A stretch of DNA of 64,000 bases from Tricholoma matsutake (lineage: Eukaryota > Basidiomycota > Agaricomycetes > Agaricales > Tricholomataceae): the NCBI GenBank assembly GCA_026075535.2, contig AP026543.1:8804001-8868000 (forward strand), read 5' to 3'. The position numbers and the translations under genes were made by a program. The notes beneath the pieces are model-generated. The model had not been told where the DNA came from and did no database searches. It worked only from the letters and a program-made list of their open reading frames with translations. This document shows, in pieces, positions 22,761 to 33,615 of the stretch. Every line of letters begins with the position of its first letter. The first letter of the stretch is position 1.

Positions 22761-25700
22761 ATGCCTCGACTTCCAGGTGAGAAAATATTACATCTGTCCC
22801 CTCTGTGAAATTTTGGTAAGGCCGGAATCTCATCCCCTCATACACCATTCTTGCAATGCAATGTGGGGCATTCAGATTACGTTTAAAGAATTGGGCAATT
22901 GCATTACGTGCTCACTTACAATTCTCTTCGGGTTCCCACAAATTATTTTTGTTGATATAGTTTTTCCACTTTATTAAGAACTCCAATGTGTTCCGTCGAA
23001 GATGTGAGTCTAGAATTTCTTCAACTATGTATTCTGGAGCACCTTCTACTATTATCGGAGGTTGTGGAGTAGTTTGTTGGCCAGGAATAGTGGGCGGGCG
23101 GTAAGGGCGTAGGCGGGATACATTAATCTCGGGATCAATCTTGAATGATCAGGGTAATTTTAGCACTACCGCATTAGGTGAGATCACTTTAGAGATTGCA
23201 TATGGGCCAACTTGTTTCTCCGTAAGTTTCCTCGAAGGTCGTGGAATATTCAGGTCCTTGGTACTTAGCCATACCAAGTCACCAACTTTGTACTCTGGAG
23301 CGCGTGCTTGAGTACGATCCGCATGTTGCATCATGTCATCACGTGCTTTCTTCAATGCCGCCTCTGCTTCCTCTTGTACCTTTTGCATCTTAGATACAAA
23401 ATCTTCTACCGACTGTACTTTGACCTCCCTTCTGGGTTCTACTCCCATGCAAGGATGATATCCATAATTCATGAAAAAGGGTGACATACAAGTAGCCGAA
23501 TGGAATTTGTTATTGTGGGAAAATTCAGCAATTGCCAACCATTCGGGCCAGTTGGTTTGTCGGTAGTTGACAAACATATGTAGGTACTGCTCCAACTCCT
23601 GATTCATTCTCTCTGTCTGCCCATCAGTCTGCGGGTGATATGCTGTAGATAATTTAGTTTGAATTCCCAATATGTTGTTTAGTTCTCGCATAAATGTGGA
23701 AGCAAATTGTGGTCCACAATTGGAGATAACGGTATTGGGTAACCCATGTAACCGCCATACCTGATTTAGATAGAGGCGCGCCAAGCCCAATGATGAGGTT
23801 TCTGTAGTAGTAGGAATAATATGGACCTCCTTTGTGAAGCAGTTGCATACTACAAATATTGCATCGTACCCTTGAGCCTCGGGTAATCCAGTAATAAAAT
23901 CCACAGATATATCTTGCCACGGCGCTTTAGGTATAGGGTTCAGCATTAATTTTCCTGCAGGTTTCTCTGGAAATTTCTTCCCCCTCATGCACATATCACA
24001 TCCATCCACATACCCCAACACATACTTCAAAATTCCAGGCCACCAATAATTTCTCATTACTAATTCCAACGTCTTCCATCTTCCTGGGTGTCCAGCAATC
24101 GGCGTATTGTGATGTAACTGGATGATCTCCCTTCACAAATCCTGATCCTTTGGTACATACACTTTTCCTCAAAACAACACCAACCCTTGTTCCTCAGCCC
24201 ATTCATCTCCTTTGATATTACCTTTCTTCTCTCCCTTCAGAGCTTTCACAGCTTCCACTACTTCATCATCCATTTCCAAACATTGTCTAATTTTAGACAA
24301 CATTTCTGTTTCTGAGCTATCTATTAATAGATGCCCTTGACGCATAGCGCAAATGCAAAAGTATTCAGGTTTGAGTAAGGTAACATTTTTATTGTCCTCC
24401 TCCACCCCCCTTTTATGATCAATACGTCTGGATAATGCATCTGCTTTCCTCATTAAGCTTCCCACTTTGTGGACCAAGTGAAAGTTGAAACATGATAGGA
24501 ATAGTGCCCAACGTGCTTGCCGGCGATTAAGCTTTTTAGCGGACATGAAGTATTGCAGATTTTGATGATCCGTCCAGATCTCAATCTCATGCGTACATCC
24601 CTCCAAATAATGCCTCCACGCCTCCAATGCTCGTATTATCCCCAACATCTCTTTGTCATGCACATCATAATTCCTCTCCACATCATTCAACCCTTTTGAC
24701 AAGTATGCACAAGGATGCCATTTGTCATCTTTGCACAGCATTGATAATACCACTCCAGTAGCAAAATTGGATGCATCGGATTCCACTCGCAAAGGGCGTG
24801 TGAAATCTACTGGGGCTAATATTGGTCCCTCCACAAACTTCCTCTTCAACTCCTCAAACACTGTCTGCTGCTGCTCTCCCCACCTCCATACTACTCCCTT
24901 TTGCATAAGGTTATGTAAGGGTGCGGCAATTTTAGAAAGATTGTGCACAAAGCGACGATAATAATTTGCGAGTCCCAAGAAGGCTTGAACCTCCTTGACA
25001 CGGGTGGGTGCAGGCCAATCTGTGATCACCTGTACCTTGATCAGATCCATTTTGATCCTGTCAGGGCCAATCAATAATCCTAGGAACTCAATCTCACTTG
25101 CCCCAAACACACACTTCTCTGGTTTCAAAAATAGATCATTCTCCGCCAACCTCCGTAACACCTCCTGTACTATCGCCTCATGATTCTCTTCATCCTCTGT
25201 GAATATCAGAATGTCGTCAATAAATATTATTCCCATGCCTTTGTCTATTACGTCCTTGAAAATGTCGTTCATCATATTTTGAAAGGTCGGGGGACTATTA
25301 GTCATTCCAAAAAACATGACAAGTGGCTCGAAGGATCCTCGATGCATGGCAAATGCTGCCTTCCACTCATCTCCTTTCTTTATTCATACATTGTTGTATC
25401 CCCATTGTAAATCCAATTTTGTAAAGACCTTGGCTTTTCCCACCTTGTCAATTATTTCTGAGATCAACGGCAGGGGGTATGCATTCTTCACTGTCCACTC
25501 ATTCAAATACCTATAATCTGTACACATCCTCTTCCTTTGGTCTTTCTTTGGCACAAAGAATATTGGTGACGTCTGCAGTGATTTCGAAGGTCGTATGTAT
25601 CCTTTGCACAATTGCTCCTTCAGGAATGCATCCACTTCTTCTTGTTCCATTGGAGATAACGGATATACCTTCAACTTTTTTGGCACAAACCCTGGCTTCA

Positions 25701-26598
25701 TCTCAATCACATGATCCCATGGCTTCCACACTGGCATTCACTCAGACTCCTTCTTCTGGACCACTGACAGATGTTCATGATACACTTTTGGCACCCATTC
25801 CTCCACTGGCTTCTCCACCTTCACGATATTCTTGTCCCACGACTGTCCTCCACGAATTGTTCTAAAGGTTTGCTTCTGCTCTTCTTTCTCGATCATGATT
25901 GGAACTTCCCCATTTGGCATTTCCTCATCCTCCACTTCCTCCATCGTAACAGAATACTTTCTCGGATGTTCTTTCTCTTTCTTTTTCCTTTTTTCCTTCT
26001 TCATCTTCCTCCCATACACATTACATTCCTTAGGACAATGAGTCATTTGTACTTTCCCAGTTTTCCAATCAATTTCAGGATTATGCTTCCGTAACCATGG
26101 ACATCCTATTATTAGATTGGTTTTCCCAAGATCGCACACTTCGAATATGGCTCGCTCCTGATGCTCCTGATACTTTAGGATCATAGTCACCTCCTCCATG
26201 ATTGACTGTTCCGTCAATATTGTACACCATTATAGGTTGCACCAGCTTGCATGTGTTAATACCATTTCTGGTAATTAAGGATCAATTAATAAATAATCCT
26301 GTAGCACCACTATCAAGCAACGCTTCCACATCAATAGCTGCATGTGTGTCCACTGTCTTCAATCCCACAGTCAAGGTGATTTCGGGTTCTATTCACGCAG
26401 AGCGAATAAAGAATTTAGGGGTTTTTGGAAATAGTGCTCAGCAATTTTCTTTGTCACGTGATTGACAACAGTTGTACTCCTTTTCGTCACGTGATTCAAA
26501 ATGGTTATACTCCTCCTCAATTTCCTTTTCTGATTTGCTCTGGGTTTCCTCGGATACTAATACATTGTAACGATTCTGGGTCACCAATGGGGAAACCT
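22761..26598 (-). pseudogene. G2 pol: protease, RT, RNase H, integrase, chromodomain
   Basis: Minus-strand order: protease with LLDSGATGLFIN (about 26300) and IIGCPWLRKHNPEIDW; reverse transcriptase with [45 protein letters not shown] and an active-site box FIDDILIF (about 25205-25230; isoleucine where YVDD/YLDD is usual); RNase H with VESDASNFATG and WTDHQNLQYF; a zinc-binding integrase head HHNTPIAGHPG...CDMCMRGK; the integrase core DFITGLP, FASTF, HPQTDGQTERMNQ; and a chromodomain EYIVEEILDSRLRR...FLIKWKNY...NLWEPEEN (about 23040-22870). Stops at about 26270, 25738, 25383, 24169, 24130, 23148 and 22915 are TGA at conserved arginine positions. The chromodomain would tether the integration complex to modified chromatin. 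Confidence 0.9.
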
Positions 26599-27699
26599 TC
26601 ACTGGGACTCTTCCACAAAATTCTTCTGCTTGCCTTCCTCCGGCTTCACTTCCTCAATTGTAGCTTCCCTAATCTTTCTTTTCTGCCTACAATTCCTAGA
26701 AATGTGTCCTAACTGCCCACAGTTAAAACATTTAAGTGGGGCTCGTCTTCCTGCTTGATCAACCTCCATTGCCTCTGCTGGTGCTGCTGACTCCATAACT
26801 ATAGGTGTCACTGCCATGGCCAGTGGCTGTGCCTTTGGAGCTTGCACCTGAGGCGCCTTTCCTTTCTTGGACTTTCCTCCAGATGACTTTCCAAATTTAC
26901 TACTTCCGTACATCAACTTTGACTCTGCCTGTTCCTGCCAATATTGCTGGTCAAGGCGCATTGCCCAATTATACCACTCGTCCAACTTCTCTGGCATAGA
27001 AGGTAGTCGGTAGATAGACTTGAATAAAGAGGGATTTAATCCTGCTTTCAAAAACTCTACCAATGCGGCTTCTCCCATGTCTGTTTGCGAAGCTTCTGCT
27101 TTGAACTGCAAAATAAATTCATCCGCCGTTAGGGAACCTTGGCGCATGGTTTTTAATTTAGCATTGGCTGTCACCTTTGGATTAGGGTCTCCAAACTGTG
27201 CCTCCAATCTCTCCAGAAATTCCTTGAAGGTTGCAAATGGTTTATTTCCCGTGGCAATTTGATTAATAGCCTTGTTTCTCCAGAACTGTGCTTTCCCCCC
27301 CTGAATGTATGAGAGAGCAAACATAATCCTAGACTCGGCTGTATGAAACTCTGGCTTCCTCCCATGGATGTACAATACTATAGAGCTGATGAAGGATTTT
27401 GTATTCTCCATGGTACCATCAAAGATTTGTGGGGGTGCATACTTAGGTAAGCGCACTTTTCCATTTCTGGATTTCTCCACCGTCTCATCCTCCTGCGATA
27501 TCCATTCCACCATCTCCTCCATCTCATCATCTCTTCTTTCTCCTATTGTCTCTGGCTGTACTTCCGCTTGTCTGGGCTGTGATGCTGCCAATACTGACAC
27601 TAATTGCGACATTTGTGCTGTGAGCGCATCAATTTTTGCCTCTAGTGCTGGTATGGGAACAGGATTAGGACTGGGATTAGAAGTTGAAGGTTTGGACAT
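26599..27699 (-). CDS. G2 gag-like capsid/nucleocapsid protein (366 aa)
   Basis: An uninterrupted frame from MSKPSTSNPSPNPVPIP at 27699. It has a coiled-coil start (ALEAKIDALTAQMSQLV), the capsid signature PPQIFDGTMENTKSFISSI, FALSYIQGGKAQFWRNKA, FLERLEAQFGDPN and ADEFILQFK, a basic linker (SGGKSKKGKAPQ), and one zinc knuckle CFNCGQLGHISRNC near 26700 (C-x2-C-x4-H-x4-C). It packages the element RNA. It is the only long G2 frame with no premature stop, notable beside the riddled pol. Confidence 0.88.
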   Translation of the reverse strand: MSKPSTSNPSPNPVPIPALEAKIDALTAQMSQLVSVLAASQPRQAEVQPETIGERRDDEMEEMVEWISQEDETVEKSRNGKVRLPKYAPPQIFDGTMENTKSFISSIVLYIHGRKPEFHTAESRIMFALSYIQGGKAQFWRNKAINQIATGNKPFATFKEFLERLEAQFGDPNPKVTANAKLKTMRQGSLTADEFILQFKAEASQTDMGEAALVEFLKAGLNPSLFKSIYRLPSMPEKLDEWYNWAMRLDQQYWQEQAESKLMYGSSKFGKSSGGKSKKGKAPQVQAPKAQPLAMAVTPIVMESAAPAEAMEVDQAGRRAPLKCFNCGQLGHISRNCRQKRKIREATIEEVKPEEGKQKNFVEESQ

Positions 27700-27910
27700 A
27701 ATTGTAGAATCTGTGATGAATCACTTCTTCAACAAATTCAAAATTTTTTCTTCGAGACCTCTCCAAACGTTTATGGGTCACGTGATAAGGTTCGTTGAGG
27801 TTCGTCAATGGTTTGTCATTCATCGGGCGCCTATTTTGACACTTTGGATCAATAACCCTTCCAACAGTGCCTGATCTCGGAGATATCACTGAATTCGGCT
27901 TGTAACTAAA

Positions 27911-29222
27911 TAGTGTTTAAAAGTCCGGTCTGGTCCGGTTTTTTTCACGACAACAGGGGCAACCGTGGACCGGACCAGTTGCTTACATGCTCAACATCAA
28001 GGCAACTGAGGACTGGACTGGTGTAAACTGGTCCTACTCAGTTGCCTCATGGTTGCCAAACCGGTTTAAAACTGGTCCATACTTAGACTGGTCCTGACCA
28101 GTTCACAACCAGTCAGGACCAACTATTTGTACACTAATATACATGTCTCGAAGTAATATATTTTGAAAACTAGTAGTAGTAATATAAGTAAACACTACAG
28201 ACAAAACCATAAATGAATGGCTAGACCATGTGGCTAGTGCTTTGGGGGGTGTATCTATATCATATATGTAGTGTCTAATCCAAGTTTAACGAAAGGATAC
28301 ATTGAACCATTATTGAATTACAGCTCTACAGAGTTTTCAGAGGAATGAGGAGGAAGGGTTGCTTACCATAGATAAATGGTTGTACCGTTTGACTAGTGCT
28401 TTGGGGAGCACATATATATAATATATATTGTATTTAATCCAAGTTTACGAAAGGATCGGTTGAGCCGTTATTGAGTTACAGTGCTACGGAGTTTTCAGAG
28501 GAATGAGGAGGAAGGGTTGCTTACCATAATTGAATGACTGTACCGTTCAACTAGTGCTTTGTGGAGCATATATATATGCTATATATAGTGTCTAATACAG
28601 TTTTACGAAAGGATGCATTCAGTCATTATTGAGTTATAGTTCGACGGAGTTTTGAGAGGAATAAGGAGGAAGAGTTGCTTACCATAGATGAATGGTTGCA
28701 TCGTTTGACTAGTGCTTTTGGAAGCATATATATATAATATATATGGTACTTAATCCAAGTTTACGAAAGGATCGGTTAAGCCGTTATTGAATTACAGTGC
28801 TACGGAGTTTTCAGAGGAATGAGGAGGAAGGGTGTTTACCATGAATGAACCACTGCACCATTGAACTAGTGCATTTGGGTGGATGTAGATATACTCTATA
28901 CAGTGTGGAATCCTGGTTTATGGACATAGCTGTTAAGGCATTACAATCCTACAATAACTTATTTAGTCAGTGCCAGCACACAGATTACTTGTATCACATG
29001 TAATCAATTGATCACTTGCCTTAGCAACACATCAAATTATGATCAAAGACTGGTTGGAACCGGTCTTTACCCAGTCCATAATTATTTGAAAAACTATGCA
29101 ACCAGGAACTGGACCGGTCCACAACCGCTGCTGCAGAACCTGCAAGACAGACCAGACCGCGGTTGGGTCCGGTTCGGTTGCCGGTTTTTTTTCGGTCCAT
29201 GCAACCGGACTTTCAAACACTA
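27911..29222. mobile_element. non-autonomous hAT element E2 (1312 bp)
   Basis: Ends TAGTGTTTAAAAGTCCGG and CCGGACTTTCAAACACTA, flanked by TAACTAAA at 27903-27910 and 29223-29230, a perfect 8 bp duplication. It sits in the G2 leader. Outer parts are GGTCC-rich like the other family members; the centre is a 158 bp tandem repeat. No coding capacity. Confidence 0.92.
28190..28960. repeat. 158 bp tandem repeat, about 4.5 units
   Basis: The word GAGGAGGAAGGGTTGCTTACC recurs at 28347 and 28505, with variants at 28663 and 28821, an exact 158 bp period. Each unit has a short ATATATAT stretch and GTTTACGAAAGGAT. It lies wholly inside hAT E2, so it moves with it. Confidence 0.9.
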
Positions 29223-29493
29223 TAACTAAAATAGTCATCCGAATAGAGTAATGTAAATTGTAACTAAACCAGATCCAATCAGTTGTCTGGTTGCAGCTGT
29301 CCTAATGATGAGCGCTGCCTCTCGATCACTGGTGGTTGCAATGTAAGGTGAGGCCTGGCGTCGGCTTACAAAAGAAAAGGTAGATTACGTATATACAAGT
29401 ACTTCTGGCTCATGCCGAAAGGGTGAGTAATTGGATGTGGCATGGTGAAACAATGACGTATGCGCAAGTAAGAGAAGGCGCACTGATATGGGA

Positions 29494-29504
29494 AGTTGTG
29501 TTCT
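29494..29504 (-). promoter_or_regulatory. G2 self-complementary primer site
   Basis: AGAACACAACT on the minus strand, two bases after the 5'-LTR end. It is the exact reverse complement of AGTTGTGTTCT in the LTR (29692-29682), which lies 34 nt after the TATATAAA box (29726-29719), where transcription should begin. This is the Tf1-type self-priming layout; no tRNA-like TGG site is present. Confidence 0.75.
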
Positions 29505-29506
29505 TC

Positions 29507-29906
29507 TGTTAGGGCAACACCCACTATCTGCTAGCTAAGACCGTGCGGGTTCTCTCTACAAGAAGGGGGCAGGATCCACGCTCATGATGGGGGAATTGAT
29601 GGTTTTGATGCGAGGGGTTATTAATAGGTGAGTTTGTTGAGATAGGCCTTTCACACCGAAAACGTAGGTGGAATACCTAAGAGAACACAACTGGGGTCCC
29701 CTAGGCATATATTTAGGGTTTATATACTATGTTACATATATTGTACATTGTTGTTACTGACGCGTTCGTACATGCATGTACATATTGATGTGTGTGAAAT
29801 AAAATTCTCACGCTATCAAAGTGTAGCGTCATTTGGCGTCACGTAGCATAATTCAACATAATAAATAAAATGAAATTTTATTAGGTAATGGGGTGGTTTC
29901 CTAACA
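29507..29906 (-). repeat. G2 5' LTR, full length (400 bp)
   Basis: TGTTAGGAAACC ... TGCCCTAACA in element sense, with TATATAAACCC and the start-site word AGTTGTGTTCT. Homologues lie at 17199-17608, 17646-18047 and 22505-22747. Confidence 0.92.
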
Positions 29907-29943
29907 GTGATCCCTGCTGTCAGAAACCTTTGAGAGTCCCTTG
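29907..29943 (+). pseudogene. continuation of gypsy G1 integrase beyond G2
   Basis: Joined across the GTGAT duplication, the plus strand reads RERLVI + PAVRNL(stop)ESL, the expected start of the gypsy zinc-binding integrase region, again with TGA for arginine. Within a few codons the sequence becomes copia on the opposite strand, so G1 was already truncated against the copia element before G2 arrived. Confidence 0.5.
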
Positions 29944-30084
29944 AAGCTTCAGGTCTCTGGTTCCTTTTAGGTATTGAACCAGCTGTATAGCGGCATTCCA
30001 GTGCTCAAGTGAGTATGAGTCGAGATACTGAGAGGGCTGTTGTACTGCATATGAAATATTGGGATGAGTAGATATTGCCAAGTA

Positions 30085-30340
30085 AAGCAAACATCCTGCA
30101 ATCAAGCGACGACAAAATGCAGGAGAGGTCGAAGGAAGGCTCGCAGTCCCAAACGGCCTGTAGGACCAGACCTCAGGGGGAGTGATTGCCGTGGGCATGC
30201 CGTCTGAGGGGCTGGGACTGGAGTGAGGGCAGGCAAAAGGGGCCTTTATTGTAGATACTCTTAGTAAGTAAGGACCATTGTAGGGTGATCCCTGAGAGGT
30301 CAGAAAAATGACATCAAAAAAAAAAAAAAAGCAAACATTT
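30085..30340 (+). repeat. SINE-like retroposed insert with poly(A)
   Basis: About 230 bp ending in 15 A (30316-30330) and flanked by AAGCAAACATCC (30085-30096) and AAGCAAACATTT (30329-30340). The second flank restores the copia RT codons YRSLI(G)CLL and the first continues GCLLYLAIS, so the copia frame proves an insertion here. A poly(A) tail with 10-12 bp duplications is the mark of LINE-driven retroposition. No clear tRNA-type A and B boxes were seen, so it may be a SINE or a retroposed small RNA. Confidence 0.6.
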
Positions 30341-31516
30341 AATAAGAGAGCGGTAAGGTAGTTTGGCAAGAGCGTTCCTGGCATCCAGCAACATGGTTTG
30401 CTGATCAAGGTGTCATAGTTTCAAACCAGGCTCTAGGGGAGCAGAAACTGGGTGAGCATCCTTTTGACCAAATTGTTCCACAATTTTGTCAATAAGTGCA
30501 GTTTGTGAGAGCGCTATGGTATGCGCATCCCAGTCCCAGGTGACAGCAATACCCATAATAAAGTGTGCTGTCCCCAATTTGGATATAGTCCATACCTCAT
30601 GCATTTGATTTTTAAAATGCTCATTTTCATCCTTGGTGTCCGCAATGGCTAAATAATCATCAATGTGGACAGCAGCAATTATTGTACCAGTGTCAGTTTT
30701 GCGGTAATAGACACAGGATTCACAAGAAAGATGGGTGAATCCCCAATTGAGCATTTGTGCATTGAGAGTTTGATTCCAAATACGTCTGCTCTGCTTCATA
30801 CTGTACAGGCCACACTGGAGCTGCCAAACCCAGTCCTCCTTGCCTGGCTCCTCGAATCCTGTAGGTTGCTGCATATATTGAATTTTGTCATCTGGGAGTA
30901 AGCCATAGAGAAAAGTGGTTTTTATATCTATTTGTTGTGTGTCCCATCCAAGAGAGGCAGCGATGTGTAGGAGAATTCACCAAGATTCCATGTGTGCAGT
31001 CGGTGAGGTGGTTTTAGTGTAATCCCTGCCATAAATCTGCTCATGACCTCTGAAAACAAGGCGTACCTTCCACCTGATAGCGGTGCCCACTTCATCATGC
31101 TTGATATGGAAGACAGGTTTCCCACATCTAATATGCTTCCCTGGTGGGACCTTGGACCAAGGTATCAACTTATAGACTCCCATCTCCTTCAATGAGTTCA
31201 ATTCATCATGGTACCCATGTTCCCAACGTGCTGCATTGGCTGAGTTCTTGGCCTCATCCCAAGTTTTTGGCTCATCCTCAAATTGAAGTGATTCCAGATC
31301 AAAATCTGCCATTTCTGAGATCAGGGCCTGAAGTTGATGCACCTGATCGCCCAGATCAAGATTATAAAATGATTGACGAAGTTCTTTGATGACATCACAA
31401 TCATGATCGGTGGATTGATTTGGAACATGGTCCGATCTGGCAGTGACAAGTGCAGCCCGACATTTCCGCCATGCCTCCGTGATTCAAGCAGCACTTTCCA
31501 GAGAGTCACACATGGC

Positions 31517-32388
31517 TAGGGCATGACTCGGGTAACCCCCGGGTATAATTTCATGTACCCATACCTGTACCCATGAACACCGTACCCATTACAGTTATGG
31601 GTGTGGTTTTACTGTGGGTACGGGGGGGTTTTGCTCGAAACCCATGGGTACCCCATGGGTTTCAATGAGTATGACATTAATAATTTATCATAATTCTAAA
31701 TATATCTAAATACAATGAGGAACCACCCCCAACTCACAATTGCGAGCAAGGGGGGGTGGTGGAGGTGATGTGGTGGCCATTGTGAGAGAAACAGACCAAG
31801 AACCACCCCCACCTCGCATTTGCAAGCGAGATGGGGTGGTAGTGGTGACATGGTGGCCATTGCAAAAGAAACAGACCAAGAACCACCCCCACCTCATGTT
31901 TGCAAGCGAGAGGGGGTGGTAGTCATGATGTGGCGGCACTCCCGAGTGAAACAAACTCAGAAGCACCCCCGACTCACATTTGTGAGTGAGAGGGGGTGGT
32001 GGCGGTGATGCCACAGCCATTGTCAACTAGAGGGGGCTGTTGTTGTCATTGTTGCCTAGTAGAAAAAACACCCCCCACTCGCATTTAGAACGAGGGGGGC
32101 GTGTTGTTGTTGCCTAGTAGAAAAAACACCCCCCCACTCGCATTTAGAATGAGGGGGGCATGTTGGTAGCAGTTGTTGTTGTTGTTGAGCCATTGTTGTT
32201 GTGGTTGATGTTGATCAACAAAGTCATTTGATAAAACATGTGACCATTGGACCGGTACCATGATACCTGTAACACTGTGGGTATGGGTATGGTTTTGCCT
32301 CGGGTATGGAAATCCAAACCTGTACCCGCACCTGAGCATACCCATAAGCAGAAACACACAGTGTTACCCATACCCAAGTCATGCCTTA
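31517..32388. mobile_element. hAT element TP2 (872 bp) in copia
   Basis: Begins TAGGGCATGACTCGGGTAAC and ends GTTACCCATACCCAAGTCATGCCTTA, matching TP1. Flanks are CACATGGC (31509-31516) and TGCATGGC (32389-32396), 6 of 8 bases alike. The interior holds an 80 bp tandem repeat of GC-rich hairpins and two copies of a CTAGTAGAAAAAACACCCCCC unit (32055-32160). Confidence 0.8.
31721..32025. repeat. 80 bp tandem repeat with hairpins, about 3.9 units
   Basis: Units start AACCACCCCC at 31721, 31801 and 31881 and AAGCACCCCC at 31961, an exact 80 bp period. Each has a CCACCCCC...GGGGGTGG stem enclosing an inner stem: CTCGC/GCGAG in unit 2 but CTCAC/GTGAG in unit 4, a matched change. Confidence 0.85.
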
Positions 32389-33615
32389 TGCATGGCAGCA
32401 GCAGTTCTGGTAACTGCAGGGCCACCATTAAGATTCTTCTCAGTGGGTATCATTATGCGGGTTGATCAACGTATTGACTGGGCCGGTGGTGGTAGTGGTG
32501 GGGCTGTGTTATGAGAATGTGCATCAGGGACAACAGAATTGTGAACAGACTCATCATCAACATCATTTTATAAAATGGGACCCAGGAAGGGGGGTTGGCT
32601 CCCAACAGAGTCTATATTTCCATCCTCCTGTAGGGTGGTGAGTGGGGGTGGTAAATGGCCATCATGGCTTTCAAGGGATCTGACATGATATGAGCTATGG
32701 TGCTTATGCATGGTGCAGTCATAACATTGGTACAACTTTGATTTGAGGTTATAACCTACCAAGACACATTCAATTGACCGCTCATAAATCTTGGGATTAT
32801 CCTTCTTGGGGATAAGTACAAACACCCTGCATCCAATTTTGCAAAGGTAAGAGTAGTCAGGTTTTCTCTTGTACCATAATTCCTAAGGTGTTAGGCCTGC
32901 AAGGGAACATGTTGTAGTCTTTGCATGTATATGAGCAGCCGTGAGGTAGAATTCGTCCCACAGATAAGAGGGCAGTCCTGCATAAATTCACATTGTGCAT
33001 GCTTTAGCCATTAGTGTTCTATGCATTTGCTCGACATGGCCTATATGTGCAGAAGTGTAAGGAGCCGTGAAGCGTTGATCGGTACCCCTAGTCTTCAACC
33101 AGCTCTCCATTTCAAGTGATTTAAGTTCACCATTATCGGTGATATAGGTTTTGACCTTGAGTCCAGTTTTGTTCTCCCGAGCAAGCTCCCAAGCCCTGAG
33201 TTCAGAGAAAGCATTGTGTTTATTTTGTAAGGGTATAGACCATGGGAAGGAAGTGTAGTCGTCTACTATATCCATGATATAACGGTTGCCTGCTCGTGAT
33301 GCCACAGCATGTGGCCCAGATAGGTTTACCCACACCTTTTCCAGTTCCCTCGTCACTTTATGACCCAGTCCTTCCTGACGTTTCTTGGGAACTGGTGTTT
33401 TTGTCTGCTTGCCAAGAACACATGAATCACATTTAGGCAATTTTGGGAAAGAGGCAAATGGTGCACCAGTGAGAGCACCCTTCTTGGCCATATCCCAGAG
33501 AGCCTGGTAGTTCACATGACCTAGATGGCGATGCTAAGTTTCAAGAGTAGGGGACTTGTCATGATCAACCTCAGCTGATGGAATATTAAGCATGTAAAGT
33601 TTCCTGGAGAGGCGG

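Larger units (their letters stand above)
22505..29906 (-). mobile_element. complete chromodomain gypsy element G2
   Basis: A full Ty3/gypsy element on the minus strand: 5' LTR 29907-minus side (29507-29906), primer site 29494-29504, leader carrying hAT E2, gag 27699-26599, pol 26598-22760 with C-terminal chromodomain, purine tract 22760-22748, 3' LTR 22747-22505. GTGAT lies on both sides (22500-22504 and 29907-29911), so the ends are secure. The host sequence reads G1 on the left and G1-like codons then copia on the right. The coding part has at least seven TGA stops; it is complete in outline but dead. Confidence 0.92.

Noticed and set aside
28190..28960. CRISPR-like array
   Set aside because: The unit is 158 bp with no alternation of short repeats and unique spacers, and it lies within a hAT element of a eukaryote.
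30316..30330. Poly(A) as a polyadenylated cellular gene end
   Set aside because: The A-run is encoded in DNA between duplicated copia codons, which marks a retroposed insert rather than a transcript end.
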